From contig CM060857.1 of NCBI GenBank assembly GCA_030737835.1, positions 11,481,496-11,545,495 on the forward strand: a stretch of DNA of 64,000 bases, given 5' to 3'. Source of the stretch: Acorus gramineus (lineage: Eukaryota; Streptophyta; Magnoliopsida; Acorales; Acoraceae). The stretch's first letter is position 1. Every line of letters begins with the position of its first letter. The notes beneath the pieces are model-generated. The model saw only the letters and a list, made by a program, of their open reading frames with translations. It did no database searches and was not told the DNA's origin. Below, one piece after another: positions 11,625-24,167 of the stretch. The translations under genes were made by a program, and so were the position numbers.

Positions 11625-13185
11625 ATTTGTCTTCGATGGACTTCAAACACAAACTTTACTTTATCTTTATTGGGTTACTTTTCTTTCATTGATGTGTAAG
11701 GGAAATAGAAAGATAAGACACTAAGGAGAGACGAGAAGTTTGAAAGAAAGAATTGATGAACGAATGAATGAACAAAACGTTAGGCAGTCATGGTGGGCAT
11801 GTTTCATTTTTCTTCCTTTTTGACTGGCTGAAATGGACAGCTTATGGAAATATATAATATGCATGTGCGGGTTGAAGACGTAATAAGTAGTTTATTTTTA
11901 GAAGTCATGGTTGTCAGGGGTTGGGGGACCCATGGAATATAAAAGAAAACGGCTGCACCTGCTAAGATGCCTTCACACGTATCATCTATGGTATATAATT
12001 TTTTTTTTTGTAAATTTTTTTTTTTTTGAAATAAAATTTGTTATATTATAAAGAGAAGACACAAACACATAACTCTATGAAAAGGGAGATGGTTTAGTAT
12101 AGATAAATAATTTATAAAAAATTTTTTTTTTCCCTATGGATATGAGTGGTTTTTTTTTTTTTTTTTTAAGAACGGTGCTTTTAATATTTGATCCATTGAC
12201 CTCTTTCTAAAAAGTGAGAGGTGTTGGTTGACTTAATCAATCGATTCGATAATGATTGAATGATTTTTTTAGCGGGTTAGAATTTTATGGTTTTTATATG
12301 CAATATTAATTACAATTCTATTTTTCTAACAAGGCATGTATATAAGTGAATTTTTTTTAATGTAAAAGAGTATATTCAATTTATTGATTTAAAGATACAT
12401 GTTTCTTTATATGTAACTTTTTTTTTTTTTTTAAAGGTTTGTATGTAACTATGTTAAAAGACGATTTACCACTACAAATAAAGTCTTTTTTTAGGTTTTC
12501 TTTAGTCTTATTATTGAATCCAATTTACATTAAAGAAATGGTCTTCTGTAACACATGGTAGTAGGGATAGTTTTCATATTTTAATTAGGAAGTGAAGCCT
12601 GAATAAAAGTACATATTTTAGTTGCGAGTAGTCAAATAGAGTGACTGGTGTTCTTTAAAAATTTCCTTTCAAAATTTTGTGGATGCCAATTTGTGTCCTG
12701 CGTGAGAGCTTTACAGGTCATAATATATGCAAGATTCTAAGAAATGCTACAAACTCCACTTCTAGTGTTTAAAAAGATTTAACAAGATTCCAAGAAGTGC
12801 TTCAAACTCCCTAGTGTCTCAACATCACCAGTTTAAAAAGATTTTTAACTACTTGTTATTTTTAAAATTAGTTTTTTTAGAAAGCTTAATTTTGTTAGAA
12901 TTGTTGGAAAGTTATTTTTCATTTTCATAAAAAATATAAGCTGTTCGGGTGTTTCAAAAGAGGTTAAATTAAGTATGATTTTTGTAAATATAAAAATCAA
13001 ATCTTCAAAAACTGCTTAAACTCATTTTCAATGTTATTTTAATCTACTCCTTATGTCTTAGTTTAGATTTGTATTCATTAATTCAAATGGTAATAGAACG
13101 TCTATCTTCAGCTCAAAAAATAAAATGTTATTTTAATCTACAAATTCTCCCAATGCACATTTATAGCTCTGGTTACTGAATTAAC
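11622..13185. other. Hsf upstream region and AT-rich spacer
   Basis: The proximal part (11622-11990) would hold the Hsf promoter; a TATATATT-like stretch on the minus strand is near 11850. I saw no clear run of heat stress elements. The remainder is AT-rich with long T tracts and no gene. Confidence 0.45.
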
Positions 13186-13711
13186 CCTCCGTATGGCAAG
13201 GAACATAAGATAAGAATAATGAAGAATAGATGAAAATAGTTAAAAAAAGTTGTTTGTTTTGATAGAATAAACCCCGATAGTTATGTCTGGATAAGCTAGG
13301 ATAAGGCCTGATAACTATTCTAAGGAAATGATGAAATTGCTTATCAAGGCTTATCTATGCCAATGAATAAAAATATCATTCTCTATCCTTTTAAAATTTT
13401 TATCTCACCTAACAGACTCACACAAATTCCAAAAACTGTCACATCTATCAAATCAATCATATATCTCTCACACTATTCCCAGAGGGTATAATTGTCATTT
13501 AAGAAATCATAAACTCTTATTCATCGCTTATCAACCATTTATCATCACTTTATCCAAGGTGAACCAAATAACAAAAAATCATTTTTACGTTTTTCAAAGA
13601 GAATAACAAAAAGGACAACCAAATAAAAAATTGCTTATTCAGCTGGGATTGTTCTCTATCCTAGTATAACTATCAGGAGCGAATAACTTAATGTCACACT
13701 CCATACGAGGG
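13186..13711 (+). mobile_element. MITE, family M1, copy B
   Basis: About 0.53 kb. The left end CCTCCGTATGGC and the complement of the right end CCTCGTATGGAGTG form the inverted repeat. The interior is clearly homologous to copies A and C along its whole length. It is non-coding. The target duplication is not readable. Confidence 0.7.
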
Positions 13712-14088
13712 GTAGATGGATAGAGCTATCCATGCTTACGAATATAATATATTTCAACAAAGTCTCCAAACACGAGTTTTTTTTTTTTTTTTGAGGGTTC
13801 CAAACACGAGTTGGACATGTGAGATTGATGCAAGAGGATATGTTGTCTCTACTGACAAATGATCAACTGATCACGTCTATTCTAACATCTCATTTATGTC
13901 TATTCATGCAAATGTAAGTTTTTTTTGTTCTAAGAAGACTGAATGAGCTGGTGTTTCATTGTATTTGTATCAAGTGGGACTTGCCATCTGATGAATCAAT
14001 AAATAAATAAAAGAGTTATGCTTGTGCACGCATCATACCTAAAAAAACGCCTCCTACGTGGCAACATTGGGGGTACAATTGTCCCCAG

Positions 14089-14294
14089 TGGTCATAGCAC
14101 AATGGTTCATGGTTTACCTGTGTTAAGGATAGGTCTTGGATTCGAGTCTTGGCGGTGACTTACCCATCTATTTGTTGGCGATTATTCAAAAGAATTTTCC
14201 GTAGGACAAGGACAAATAGGCGGAGATAACCTTCTCAGCTCGATCGTAAAGTTAGTCACGTGGATCCCTCCCATATCCACAAAAAAAAAAAAAA
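14089..14294 (+). mobile_element. tRNA-derived SINE
   Basis: Contains an A box-like TAGCACAATGG (14095-14105) and a B box GGATTCGAGTC (14138-14148) at tRNA-like spacing. About 130 bp of tRNA-unrelated body and a terminal run of 14 A follow. This is the standard arrangement of a plant SINE transcribed by RNA polymerase III. Flanking duplications were not found, so the 5' edge is approximate. Confidence 0.65.
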
Positions 14295-15258
14295 TTATCT
14301 GCATTTGTCTCTGTGCCTGATATTTTCAACAGATAGAATGGCAGCTTTTTCATTCACAAAGATTGGTGGACTGCTCACATTTTTCCAGGAAAATCCAGCA
14401 TATGTTGCCATTCATCTGTTGAAAATATCCAGCAAAAATTGCTAACATCCAAATCAGTGAACTCTTTTTCCATATCAGGGTGTAGCAGTGTGTATCTCAT
14501 CATGTGAGGTTGTATTTTCATTTTTTTTATTTTCCTCCATTGTCTCTCACCTCCATGTTTTATCTTAATTTTTTTGAAAATAGAATATACATTCTCTATA
14601 AAAAAAAAACATTTATTATGTTATTATTATTATTATTATTATTATGAGTGTTACTACACTGAATTCTTTTTATAGTTTCAAATACACTCATATGCCTTGT
14701 TAACTCTCTCCACTCACTATAAAGAAGTACATGCTTCGTTAAATTTTTTTCACATTTTCTATAAATCATATCCTTCAATTTATCTGAATATATACTTTAT
14801 CTTTTATAAAAATATATATTTTATTAGATGGGATAATAATTTTAAGAAAAATAAAAATATGGGCAGTATATGTTTGTAAAATAGTCATACTACAATATTT
14901 TCCTATTATTATTAGTATGAAGAGGCCCTTCAAACAAAGTGCAGTATTATACCCATATGCGCATGTACAAAAATGACTGCCCCACTTGGAATAGTGTTGT
15001 CCAAAATAGAGATACATTCCAATAAGATACATTATAGTATTATAACATATCATTAGTCATGTATCTAACATACATGGTCTAACATCTAGGGATACAACTT
15101 GAGTCGGAGACCAAATACTTTCCCGTTTGAACTAATATTTATTCGAGTTAAATAATTAATAAATCGATCTCTAATTCAGTTTGGGTTTGGTTTCACTTTC
15201 CTAAAAAACCGAATTAAACCAAACTGAACTGAACAAGACTCTTCACAATCTTTTGCAA
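14295..15258. other. AT-rich intergenic repeats
   Basis: Holds an (ATT)n run at about 14621-14645 and, at about 14647-14880, a degraded relative of the TGTTACACTCAG-type MITE family (M3). No gene is supported. The last part is the 3' flank of the PPR gene. Confidence 0.45.
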
Positions 15259-18200
15259 CTAATTCAAAATTTGTAGAGAATCATCTGCCTCTGATTCCCC
15301 AACACTACCTGTCTGATCACACTCTTTTACTCTTAAGATTTCCTCTGTTTCTCCATCAATTTCTATTTTAGCAGCTTTCATTCCCCGTAAAACCCAATCC
15401 ACATCTTTCCCATCTCTGATGTTCGCCTTGATCATCGCATGATACATCTCTCTATCCAAATTCACAGCTTTACTCAACAAACCCAGAAACATATCCAATT
15501 CTTCAGCCTTCCCTTGCTCACCAAGCCAACCCACTATACGTGAAACAACCTCTGAATTGGGCTGCCAACCAGCATTTGATACATACAATGCCAATGCCTT
15601 CCTCATACATTCAAATGCCTTCCTCATCTCCTCTTCTTGAGCATAACCACACGCCAGTATCCCCCAACAACTTGATAAGGGTGTCTTCCCATTCTCCTCC
15701 ATCTTGTTAAGCATTGCCTCCGCCTTCTCCAACAAACCCATCTTCCGATATTCATTGAGGAGTATATTTGGAACTCGACAATCAAAATGGTTTCCTGAAG
15801 ACTCCCATTCATTGAACAACAATTCTGCTCCTTCAATCTCCCTGAGCTTTACCAATCCAGCAAGCATGACTTTGTAGTCATTGTTGGTGATTCTCTTACA
15901 GTTTGATTTTTGCAGTTCCCATATCCTCTGAATCTCGGACTTGTCCCCAAGATTGGCGAAATGTGAGATAAGATGGCCATAAGCAAGCCCATTGTTCCAT
16001 TCCACCCTTTCTTCCATTTTCTTCAGTGTTGATATAGCCCTGTCAGAGAGTCCTGCCTTGATGTAGATGCCTGCCATTGTTGAATAAGTGTTCCAATCGA
16101 CAGCAATGTGGGGTTGTTTCTCCATTTCATCTAAGATTCTTTCAGCCATTTCGATGTCAGATCTCACCCCATAAGAGTTCATGCAGATTCTGTAGCTGAA
16201 GTTATCGGGCGAGACCTTGTTCTTCTTCATCTCGGAGAATATCAATGGAACCTTTTCATGCTGGTTGGTATTTGTGTAGAGGCACATGATGTTATTATAG
16301 GTTAAAGCTGTGGAAGCGAAGCCCAGCTCTTTCATCTTCTGTAAATGGGTTATGGACTTGTCTACAAGACAGTCCCTGACGTAACAATTCAGAAGAGCAC
16401 CATAGGACTTGTTGTTCTTGTCTTTTCCCTGTAATTTGTTGAAGTAGGCCTCGGCAGAGGCCAGCCCATGGATCCTACCAATGAGGTCCAATTGTAGGGC
16501 ATGGTGGCTGGGACATAAAGCACCGATCTTTTTGTTACTCATCCACTCAGATACCTGATGGCAGACAGGTATATATATTTCAATCAAACAAGGATACATA
16601 TTAACAAATAAAGAAGATGAAGAACTCATAACAGGCCTCCTTTTACATCAATAAGAATGTCAGAAAAGAGAATGGTGTATGCACACTTGTCTGAGATAAG
16701 CCCTTTATTTATTCAAATAAAAACGACTAAAGGCAATAATGTGTGTCCTCTTCACCTACATTACAATCAATCTAATTTTATCTAACTTTTGTTTTTGGAT
16801 GGAAAAAGGTGATATCTCTTTATATAAGGCTGTGCCATCTGCTACATCTTACACAATTGTGATAGGAACTATGCTGAATGTTTTCTTAAAAATCTTAGTC
16901 CAAGTTGGTGTAATAGCAAAATTCAGGGATCGCGGTCAACCTGATTACAAAATCTTCTTAACGAGGAAGTGAACAGTTCATAATTCTTAACATCAAAGCA
17001 ACATATGTGATATCTCAGCTACCAAAGCAGAAGATGCTGTTTTCAAAATTAAACTCAGGATTCCCAAAAACTGCTGAAACTAACACCGAAACAGCTCCAT
17101 TTTGCAGCATTTGAGCATTCATAACACACTATTCTTAAAGTTGTGCATTTAACATTCTTAGCCTTCCACCAAAAAGTCTTTGAATGGCATTTTAAATAAC
17201 ATTTCACCATGAACTCCTGCATTTTGCTCTATTGCTACATACATGCTACATTTCACATCACTACTCCACCAATTCTCTAACTCTATCCAAGTCATTTAGG
17301 ACTCCCCTTTATCTTTCTGGGACCCAATATTGACCTGCCCCACTCACTCACAAATAAAAATAAGAAAAGGTGGAAGTTCAATATTTGAACCACTGGATAA
17401 GTCTTACAAAATGTCTCTGAAACTTCAGCAAACTGTTTTTAGCAGACCCAAGCATCAAAACTGCAACATGTAACTACATCTTACTACCAAACCATATATT
17501 GGCATATTGGTAGAGGTACCCATTCTTGTTAAAGAGTCCTGGATTCAAGTATTACTCTTAACAAGAAATAAAAATGAGTGTTGTTATACAGTCTCTTTTT
17601 CAGCCCCAATTCCAGTCTCATATGCTTGGTTAGCGTCATATACTCACATTAACGAGATATACGCTTTGATAAAAAAAAATTTACATTTTCTATAAGTGCA
17701 TCCATGCAATTCCTTCAAGTATATGCTCCATTTTTTTAATAAAAGCATGTACCTCATTAGATGAGATATATTATTTTTTAAAAAATCAAAATGTGAGCGG
17801 ACTAGAATTGGGGCTAGAAAAGGGGCTATATGTAACATTATCCAAAAAAAATACTTACCAACCAAAAGAACACACTTTAGTCAAATGCATTTTCAGATAC
17901 TCACACACTCAGACTCAAACTCTAGAGCCTATTTGTTTAATGAACAAGATGGTGGATAAGAGTAATAGACTTCATCTTAAAAAAAACATGATAATTTAGC
18001 ATGTATAAATTGTAATAGTTATACCCTTATAAGTTATAATAAACCCTAATAAATATACTTGCGAGAGGCAGGTATAGTTCTTTCCTACTTATCCATCCAA
18101 AACTCTAATTAAGACAAGCACAAAAGCCAAATATTTATCCGAACAGAGAAAGGAATAGCAAGTTAACAACTAAACAGAATTATTTAATTTTCTTTTATCC

Positions 18201-18834
18201 TCGCTTAACTATTATATACCTAGATAAATTATCTGTGAACCAAACAAAGGATTCAAATATCCAACAATGTTCATGAAAAATTACCCTAGCCTGTAAATTT
18301 CTTTTAAATGCCCTTAAATATTAAAAAGTGAACATGGTTTCAAAGTTTCTATACCAAACAGAATTCCCCCCAAAATTCAACCACTTCAAGTACATGATAC
18401 ATCCGCTATGATTATGCAATCATACATTAACATTTCATTTTTCAAAGTGTAGTCAATATTCCATTAGAAGCTAAATAAGACACACACACACACAAAGAGA
18501 CCTCAAGAGCTTGTTTGAAGCTGCGGCGCTTGCGGAGGTCGCGGATGACATGCTGGATCTCCCAAGGCCGGACCCTGTTCCCGATGTTGACCCAGCTGTC
18601 GATGACGGAGACCAGGCTAGCGTCATTGGGGTCTCCGAGTGGGTAAATCTTCTGTAGGAGCTCCGATGATCGAAAAGTCGTCCTTCCCGACGAGTACCTT
18701 CTCTTCTCCTCCGCCGCAGCCGAGGCCACCGAAGCCGGAGGAGCGATCCAATAGAGGGATTCGGTGAGCAGGCGATGGGTTTCAAGGTTCCTCCTCGTCA
18801 GGCGGTTCAGGAGGGAGGAGCGAAGGGGATTCAT
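15259..18834 (-). CDS. P-class pentatricopeptide repeat protein, probably mitochondrial
   Basis: Exons 18502-18834 and 15259-16554, joined in phase 0 over a 1.95 kb intron, give 542 residues. The second exon's open frame extends 25 codons past the splice acceptor, but that extension is intronic. The N-terminus is rich in Arg/Ser/Leu and lacks acidic residues for about 16 positions, as expected of a mitochondrial presequence. After DSWVNIGNRVRPWEIQHVI come about ten degenerate PPR units, with signatures such as TYNNIMCLYTNTNQHEKV, WNTYSTMAGIYIKAG and NILLNEYRKMGLLEKAEAML. This resembles the Arabidopsis At2g20710/At4g21705 group, which act in organelle RNA metabolism or with mitoribosomes. No E, DYW or SMR domain is present. 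The exact target cannot be read from sequence. Confidence 0.9.
17495..17565 (+). repeat. SINE-like fragment in the PPR intron
   Basis: A box-like TTGGCATATTGGTAGAGG followed about 30 bases later by a B box-like GGATTCAAGTATT. It has no poly(A) tail and an M3 MITE follows directly, so only the tRNA-like head would remain. Confidence 0.35.
17582..17836. mobile_element. MITE, family M3, in the PPR intron
   Basis: A 255-bp element with imperfect inverted ends of about 36 bp. The left end reads TGTTATACAGTCTCTTTTTC and then AGCCCCAATTCCAGTC; the complement of the right end reads TGTTACATATAGCCCCTTTT and then CTAGCCCCAATTCTAGTC. AT-rich, non-coding interior. Confidence 0.65.
18480..18494 (-). repeat. 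(TG)n microsatellite just inside the PPR exon 1 donor
   Basis: On the coding strand the donor is GAG|GTCTCTTTG, followed at once by a TG run. The repeat lies within ten bases of the 5' splice site. Confidence 0.8.
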
Positions 18835-20124
18835 GGCGGGAAAAATAAAAAAAATTGGGGTTTCTAGGGTTTTAGCGGAGGAGTGACGAATGGGGGTGGA
18901 TCGGGGAGTGCTTTGTGGGGTTTAGAGAAAGATATTTGACACCGTTTGATGGATGGACCCTTGCAGGAGGTCCATTCGATGAAACTAAAGTTCAAAAATG
19001 TGTGGGGCGATGATACCCTCAGTATATATATAAAAAAAATGTAAAATTCAATTTGTATAAGTTTGTATTTTATTTTTTTCAATAAAAAAATGTGATTCAT
19101 TATTCATGAATATCATTTAAAAATGGATAATATTTTTGTTGTTAATATTTGGTAATTGATTTATATATTGGTGAGGATGTCTATGATACAACACCTCATA
19201 TGGTAGAAGATTTAAGATTTATAGATAGATGATTTTATGAATTTCGGTTTCATGAAATTCGTGATATTTTTAATTACATAGGACTAACAAGACTTGACAG
19301 AATTCTGTCAGGGTTTTCAAAAGCTATATCACTAAAGGTGCAAGTATGTTTGTAATGAATGTACATTCATATAAATATATACACTCGTATGATTTTATAT
19401 ATATCATTTGTATGGTTAATGCCAGGGTAAATCATGGTCCTTTCCACTTGTGCTTTGGCTGTACTGTATTGATCATACCTATACACACTGAAAGCAAACT
19501 GAAACCAAAGATTACTACATGCAAATTATTCAAAACAATCCAAAATCACCCAAAATATTGAGCAAATTAATACATGCAAATTATTCAAAATTGAACTATT
19601 GTGGATCACCACCTAAAACTATCAGAAGCATTTGATAATTGCTATTTTGCTCCTATGAATGGGAGCTGATACTGATGAATTGGAAAACTGATCCAGATAA
19701 ATCTGAAGAGCATGTTCAATGTTAATTTTTGAATACGAAGAAAGTGCACTGATTGAAAGATCTTCGGTTAAATATTCTTCAATAAGCTAAAACAACACTC
19801 GAACCAATGACCCTTTGGTGAAAATGAGGACACATTTTGCTGACCTGCCAAGATATCATTGACAAAAGGACATCTCTCGTTCATACAACGAGTTTTTTAT
19901 AAATCATTTTGAAATTTTTTTTAAAAATTAAATATAATTATTTTCTATTCTAAAAAAAGTTAAGATAGGACATGACTGAATGTGAGTGAGAGAATGAGAG
20001 AAGAACATAAAAAACAATAAAAACATGCACACAAAGTGTCAATCACCACGTCCCACACTCCCAAAAAAGCACCCATCAAAGTAGCGGATATAAAATGCTT
20101 CTCCTCAAATCCCCAGTGGCCTCA
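18835..20124. other. PPR promoter side and spacer
   Basis: The PPR leader is short and followed upstream by sequence in which I see no firm TATA box. Beyond about 19020 the DNA is AT-rich with no gene, and contains short direct repeats such as ACATGCAAATTATTCAAAA (about 19518 and 19573). Confidence 0.45.
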
Positions 20125-20307
20125 CTAATTTGTATGCTCGAAACCCCAAGGACACACGTGTCCCAATCCTTGATACTTAGCAGCGTTATCTTTCACATGT
20201 TCTCGAAATAGAAGGATGATCATTTGAAAATCATCGCATTTCTCGTCCTTCATGTCGCCCAAGCGCCCGCCAAAATAATCGAAAGTCAAATCAAGCCCGA
20301 TTTGCAA
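20125..20307 (-). other. Unassigned open frame with coding-like composition
   Basis: A 60-codon stretch ending in TAG. It contains LDLTFDYFGGRLGDMKDEKC and KDNAAKYQGLGHVCPWGFEH. Its amino-acid make-up and codon use are more like real protein than the surrounding AT-rich sequence. No ATG opens it (the frame opens at TTG) and I do not recognise the family. It could be a stray exon, a transposon-captured fragment or chance. Confidence 0.2.
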
Positions 20308-20754
20308 ATTCTTTTAAAAGTAAAAAAAAAAAAAAGGCTAAATCTACAAATATATACCCAACCAGATTGCCTGCTACATAAATGTATTCATTTGATGCCT
20401 AAAAAAGCTACCCATATAATGATGGCAACACTTCTAGCTATAGTTTTAATAACTTCCATGTGATGTGTTGCCTGGCAAAATTTTATTATTATTATTATCA
20501 TTCATTTAGCAATCTAGAAAGCAATACCACATCTACCAATTCATTGGGTGCACGCAGAGGCAGCTTCATAACCATTTTTTTTTCTTACTTTCTTTCTTAA
20601 GAAAATTAATTAGAGGTCATTTGAAACACTTATGTAATAATAATAGATCCTTTGATTTTTTCTTATTTTCTTTAGGTTTCTAAAATGGTTGAGCTATTTT
20701 TTCTGGGTCCCTAATATCGTTTCATTTTGTGTGCATTCTTTCCGTTATACCCCC

Positions 20755-20920
20755 CAGTATGTACATTGTTATGCGCAGCGTATACGTTCTTATACCTGTT
20801 ACAGGTTTTGTGTCTTACACTGTGTACATTGTTATGCACAGTGTGTACACTCTTATATCTGTTACAGGTTCTGTGTGTTTAACTGTGTACACTTTTATCC
20901 GCAGTTTATACATTGATATC
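20755..20920. repeat. 63-bp imperfect tandem repeat, about 2.6 copies
   Basis: Units start at GTACATTGTTATGCGCAG (20761), GTACATTGTTATGCACAG (20824) and GTACACTTTTATCCGCAG (20887), exactly 63 bp apart. Because 63 is divisible by three, two overlapping frames stay open across it and give a false impression of coding. Confidence 0.75.
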
Positions 20921-21068
20921 GATGGGCGAGATCGAGGCTCAGGAGAGGTCGGGATCTAGGACAGGGTTGTAGGAGGGGGTGTGGGTGGCGATGGGGTCGC
21001 GGGAGGCGGTTGAGCTCCGGTGGGAGGTGGTCGGGAGAGGTTGGGGGTGCAATTGGGGGCGCTGAAGG

Positions 21069-21524
21069 TAGGGCTAGTAAACGAGCCGAGCAGCTCGGGC
21101 TCGGCTCGGTTAAAGCTTGCTCAGACTCGTTCGATTAGACAAACGAGCCGAGCTTAAACAATTTTTAAAGCTCAGTTTGTAAACGAGCCGAGCCCGAGCC
21201 TAGATGAGCTCATTTACTTAACAAAAAGAAGGTGAACGAGCCGAGCCCGAGCTTATGTTACTTTCACATGTATAAAGTGTTGTGATTTGTGAAATGTGAC
21301 TTCTCAAATGTTAAACAAGATTTTTTTTTAGCTAAACGAGCTCGAGCTGAGCCTTGATTCGAGCTTCGGCTTTGCTTGTTTAACAAACAAGTTGAGCCGA
21401 GCTTCAACCGAGTTTTTCACGAGCCCAACGAGTCAAGCTTGAACACAAAATAAAGCTCGTTCCAGAGCCGAGCCGAGCCTGAGCAGGTCAAAGCTCGGCT
21501 CGTTCGGCTCATTTACCACCCCTA
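21069..21524. mobile_element. hAT-like MITE built of GAGCCGAGC/GCTCGGCTC motifs, copy 1
   Basis: A 456-bp element. The left terminus is TAGGGCTAGTAAACGAGC; the complement of the right terminus is TAGGGGTGGTAAATGAGCC. The flanks GCTGAAGG (21061-21068) and GCTGGAGG (21525-21532) match at 7 of 8, the duplication size of hAT elements. The interior is dominated by AACGAGCCGAGC and its complement. It is homologous to 29592-30073 in inverse orientation. No transposase. Confidence 0.8.
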
Positions 21525-22261
21525 GCTGGAGGCGAGATTGGCTGGTGGTGGATTGGTGGGAGGGGGAGGGGGGGTTGGTGGAGGTGGGCACAGTGGGGGA
21601 GGGGTCTGGTGGAGGTGGTCTCACATTTTCATTTGTTTGGGGGAGAAAGAGAAAAGTTGGGGGAGAAAGGAAAAACATATTGAGTTGGGGATAAAAGAGA
21701 AAGGAAAAAAATTAGGAGATGAAAATTGAATGAAATGATCTAAACATAATACCACCACTAACTGAGGGACCTAAAAAAAATAAAAAAAAATTCAGAGACC
21801 TATTATTATTAGAGAGATGTCCCCAGGACCTGACATCTCTCTAACATGACATCTCTTGAGGGGAAAAAAAAAACTTTGGATATACGGAACTACTCACAAA
21901 ACCTGTGCATCATGCAAATTGGGGGATCCGAATTCTAGATTTATAAGAAAAAAAAATTCGTAACTGTAGAGTTAACTCGATGAGCAGAATCACCTGAAAA
22001 CCCAGATCTAGTCAAAGAGTCAATCTCCATGCATAGATCACTCAGAAACCCAGATGCACAAAATCAATTGTTGATCCATACTTGCATTAGGCATTAGGTT
22101 TGGTAGCATGAGATCATGCATTGCTTGCCTTAGGACTTCACACCTTTTCATGCTGCAATAGAATTTTTTTTTTCTTCAAGGAATTCTATTTTGGAGAATT
22201 GAGTCCTCACAAGTAGGATTCAAGTCATTCTCTATAGTTGTTGCTTAATTAAATTTATACA

Positions 22262-22640
22262 TTTTTAGATACGGAATAAGACACGGAATAACCTGGAACA
22301 AAGTAGAATAAATAATTTTTAGTGTTTGAGTGCAGTGAATACCTTGGGATAACTTATGCTAGAATAAACTGATATAAAGTGGTATATAGATTCTAGCCAA
22401 CCCTTGGAATTAAAGTTATTCCAGCTTATTCCACCCAAAAAATATGTGGATCCACTGTTAAATCAACTATCATCATTTTTTTTATATTTTATAAATTTTT
22501 ATCCATATTTTATTCACATTTTATCCAAACAACAAAAATTTTATCGTTATGTTTCCCAATAAGAATAATTCAAAACACAACCAAACAAAAAATCACGTAT
22601 TCCAATGCTATATGCCTTTACCCACTTATGCTGGTATAAC
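22262..22640 (+). mobile_element. MITE-like repeat, family M2, copy 3
   Basis: Matches the copy at 2340-2816 in the same direction, including a GTGGATCCACTGTTAAATCA-type core and a CAACCAAACAAAAAATC-type end. Its right end runs into an M3 element that appears to have inserted into or beside it. Edges approximate. Confidence 0.5.
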
Positions 22641-22648
22641 TCAAATGT

Positions 22649-22914
22649 TGTTACACTCAGTTTATTTTTTTAGTTCAAATTATAGTCTTATATACCTCGT
22701 TATAGATTCAATGAAGCAGATATCTCATTAGACGATATATATATCTCGCTAAATTTTTTCTTATACTTACTAATAATGGATTCATTCAACTCGAAATTTA
22801 TTGATATATACGTTTTATTAAAACATATACTTTATTAGGTGATGTTTACTATTTTTTTAAAAATAAAATATGTATGGTCTGAGTTTTGGTTAATAAAAGT
22901 GACTGAGTCTAACA
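22649..22914. mobile_element. MITE, family M3
   Basis: A 266-bp element with ends TGTTACACTCAG and, in complement, TGTTAGACTCAG. Interior AT-rich and non-coding, with the ATAC...CTCATTAGA-type words seen in the other M3 copies. Confidence 0.6.
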
Positions 22915-24167
22915 TTTTCTGGTATAACTTTATACCCTAAAATAAATCTTATTCTGTATCCAAATATGAACTTACTGAGTCACTTGCATTTGAGCATTCA
23001 GTCATGGATTTTTCCATAGTGGGTTGGTTGTGAGAGAGGTGCATGACAATGATGTCATTCTATCAACTGATCTTTTATCCCTAAACATTATTTTAACAGA
23101 TGTTTAATGAATATGTACATATTTAAACATGACCTATGGATTATTGAAACATTAAAAACACAAATTTAATTTGTACAAACAAGCTAATATTGTGATATAA
23201 TTTTTTCTTTACTCCAAAAATCAAGTAAACAACTGACGATGACTTGCAACCGCCCGAAGATTATCCAAAGATATAGATTATGACATTGCTTATAAATTAT
23301 AATGTACACAATTGACATGGCTATTTAAAATGCAAGTGTGGTTTTCTTAATTCCTTCACCCTTGTTATAAAAACACACATCTAACAGAGGACATCCCCTG
23401 AGAATGTGTCATTCATGCATTACCTACAGAGAAAACATGGGGCAGGCTTTTGATATTTGCCTTGTAACATTGCTTCTCAATCCGCTCTACATAATAAGTT
23501 TTGGTGCTCATACATTGAGTCTGTTTTGCATTAAATAATAATAATAATAAATTAAATTAAATTAAAACGTGTGCTGGTTACAAACAAGGTTGAATGTAAC
23601 TTTTTCCATGAGATTTTGCAATCTTGTTTACAATTTCATGCATGTTTTGATTATTTTTTTTTTAAACATAAATTTCATCTAATCATCCTTTTACATAAAA
23701 CAAAAAATAATATATTTTCATCTAATAAAATATAAACATTATTAGCAAACAAAAAAAAAAAAAAATTGTATGTAAGAGCACAATGAGAGCTATATAGAAT
23801 CTGAGCAAGACATTAAAAAAAATTCAAGTAACTCAAATGAAGAGAAAATTATAAATATACACGCACAATTGCACATCCATGCTTCTTATATTTATTTCAT
23901 CCTGATCAAGACCTCTATAGCACTCCTTTAGATATCTTTTTACACTGTTTGGGACACAGGTTTTCATCCATACAATCACATTCCATGATGGATGAAGAAA
24001 CTAACAAAAATAAATCAGACAAGTAGTCTGAAAATCTCTGCTTAGCTATGTATAAACACAAACATTATCAACAAAGAACAGAACCTCCATTTACAGGTAT
24101 ACATACAAGTAGAGAATTCTATTCAATTCATCTATGTAAATGGTTCAGGGAAAGACAAATTTGTTTC
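22915..24167. other. Spacer downstream of the RMA gene
   Basis: AT-rich sequence with A-rich runs, an (AAT)n tract near 23537 and no supported gene. The last few hundred bases would contain the RMA 3' untranslated region. Confidence 0.45.

Noticed and set aside
14089-14160. Possible tRNA gene
   Set aside because: A and B boxes are present but no cloverleaf can be folded from the arms, and a poly(A) tail follows; a SINE explains it.
16555-16629. Upstream extension of the second PPR exon to an ATG at 16629
   Set aside because: The reading continues through the splice acceptor into the intron. The in-frame join to 18502-18834 gives the expected ALEVSEWM junction and a presequence.
21538-21729. 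Gly-rich plus-strand frame after the hAT-like MITE
   Set aside because: Purine-rich simple sequence; no start context, no domain and mirrored by a Pro-rich frame on the other strand.
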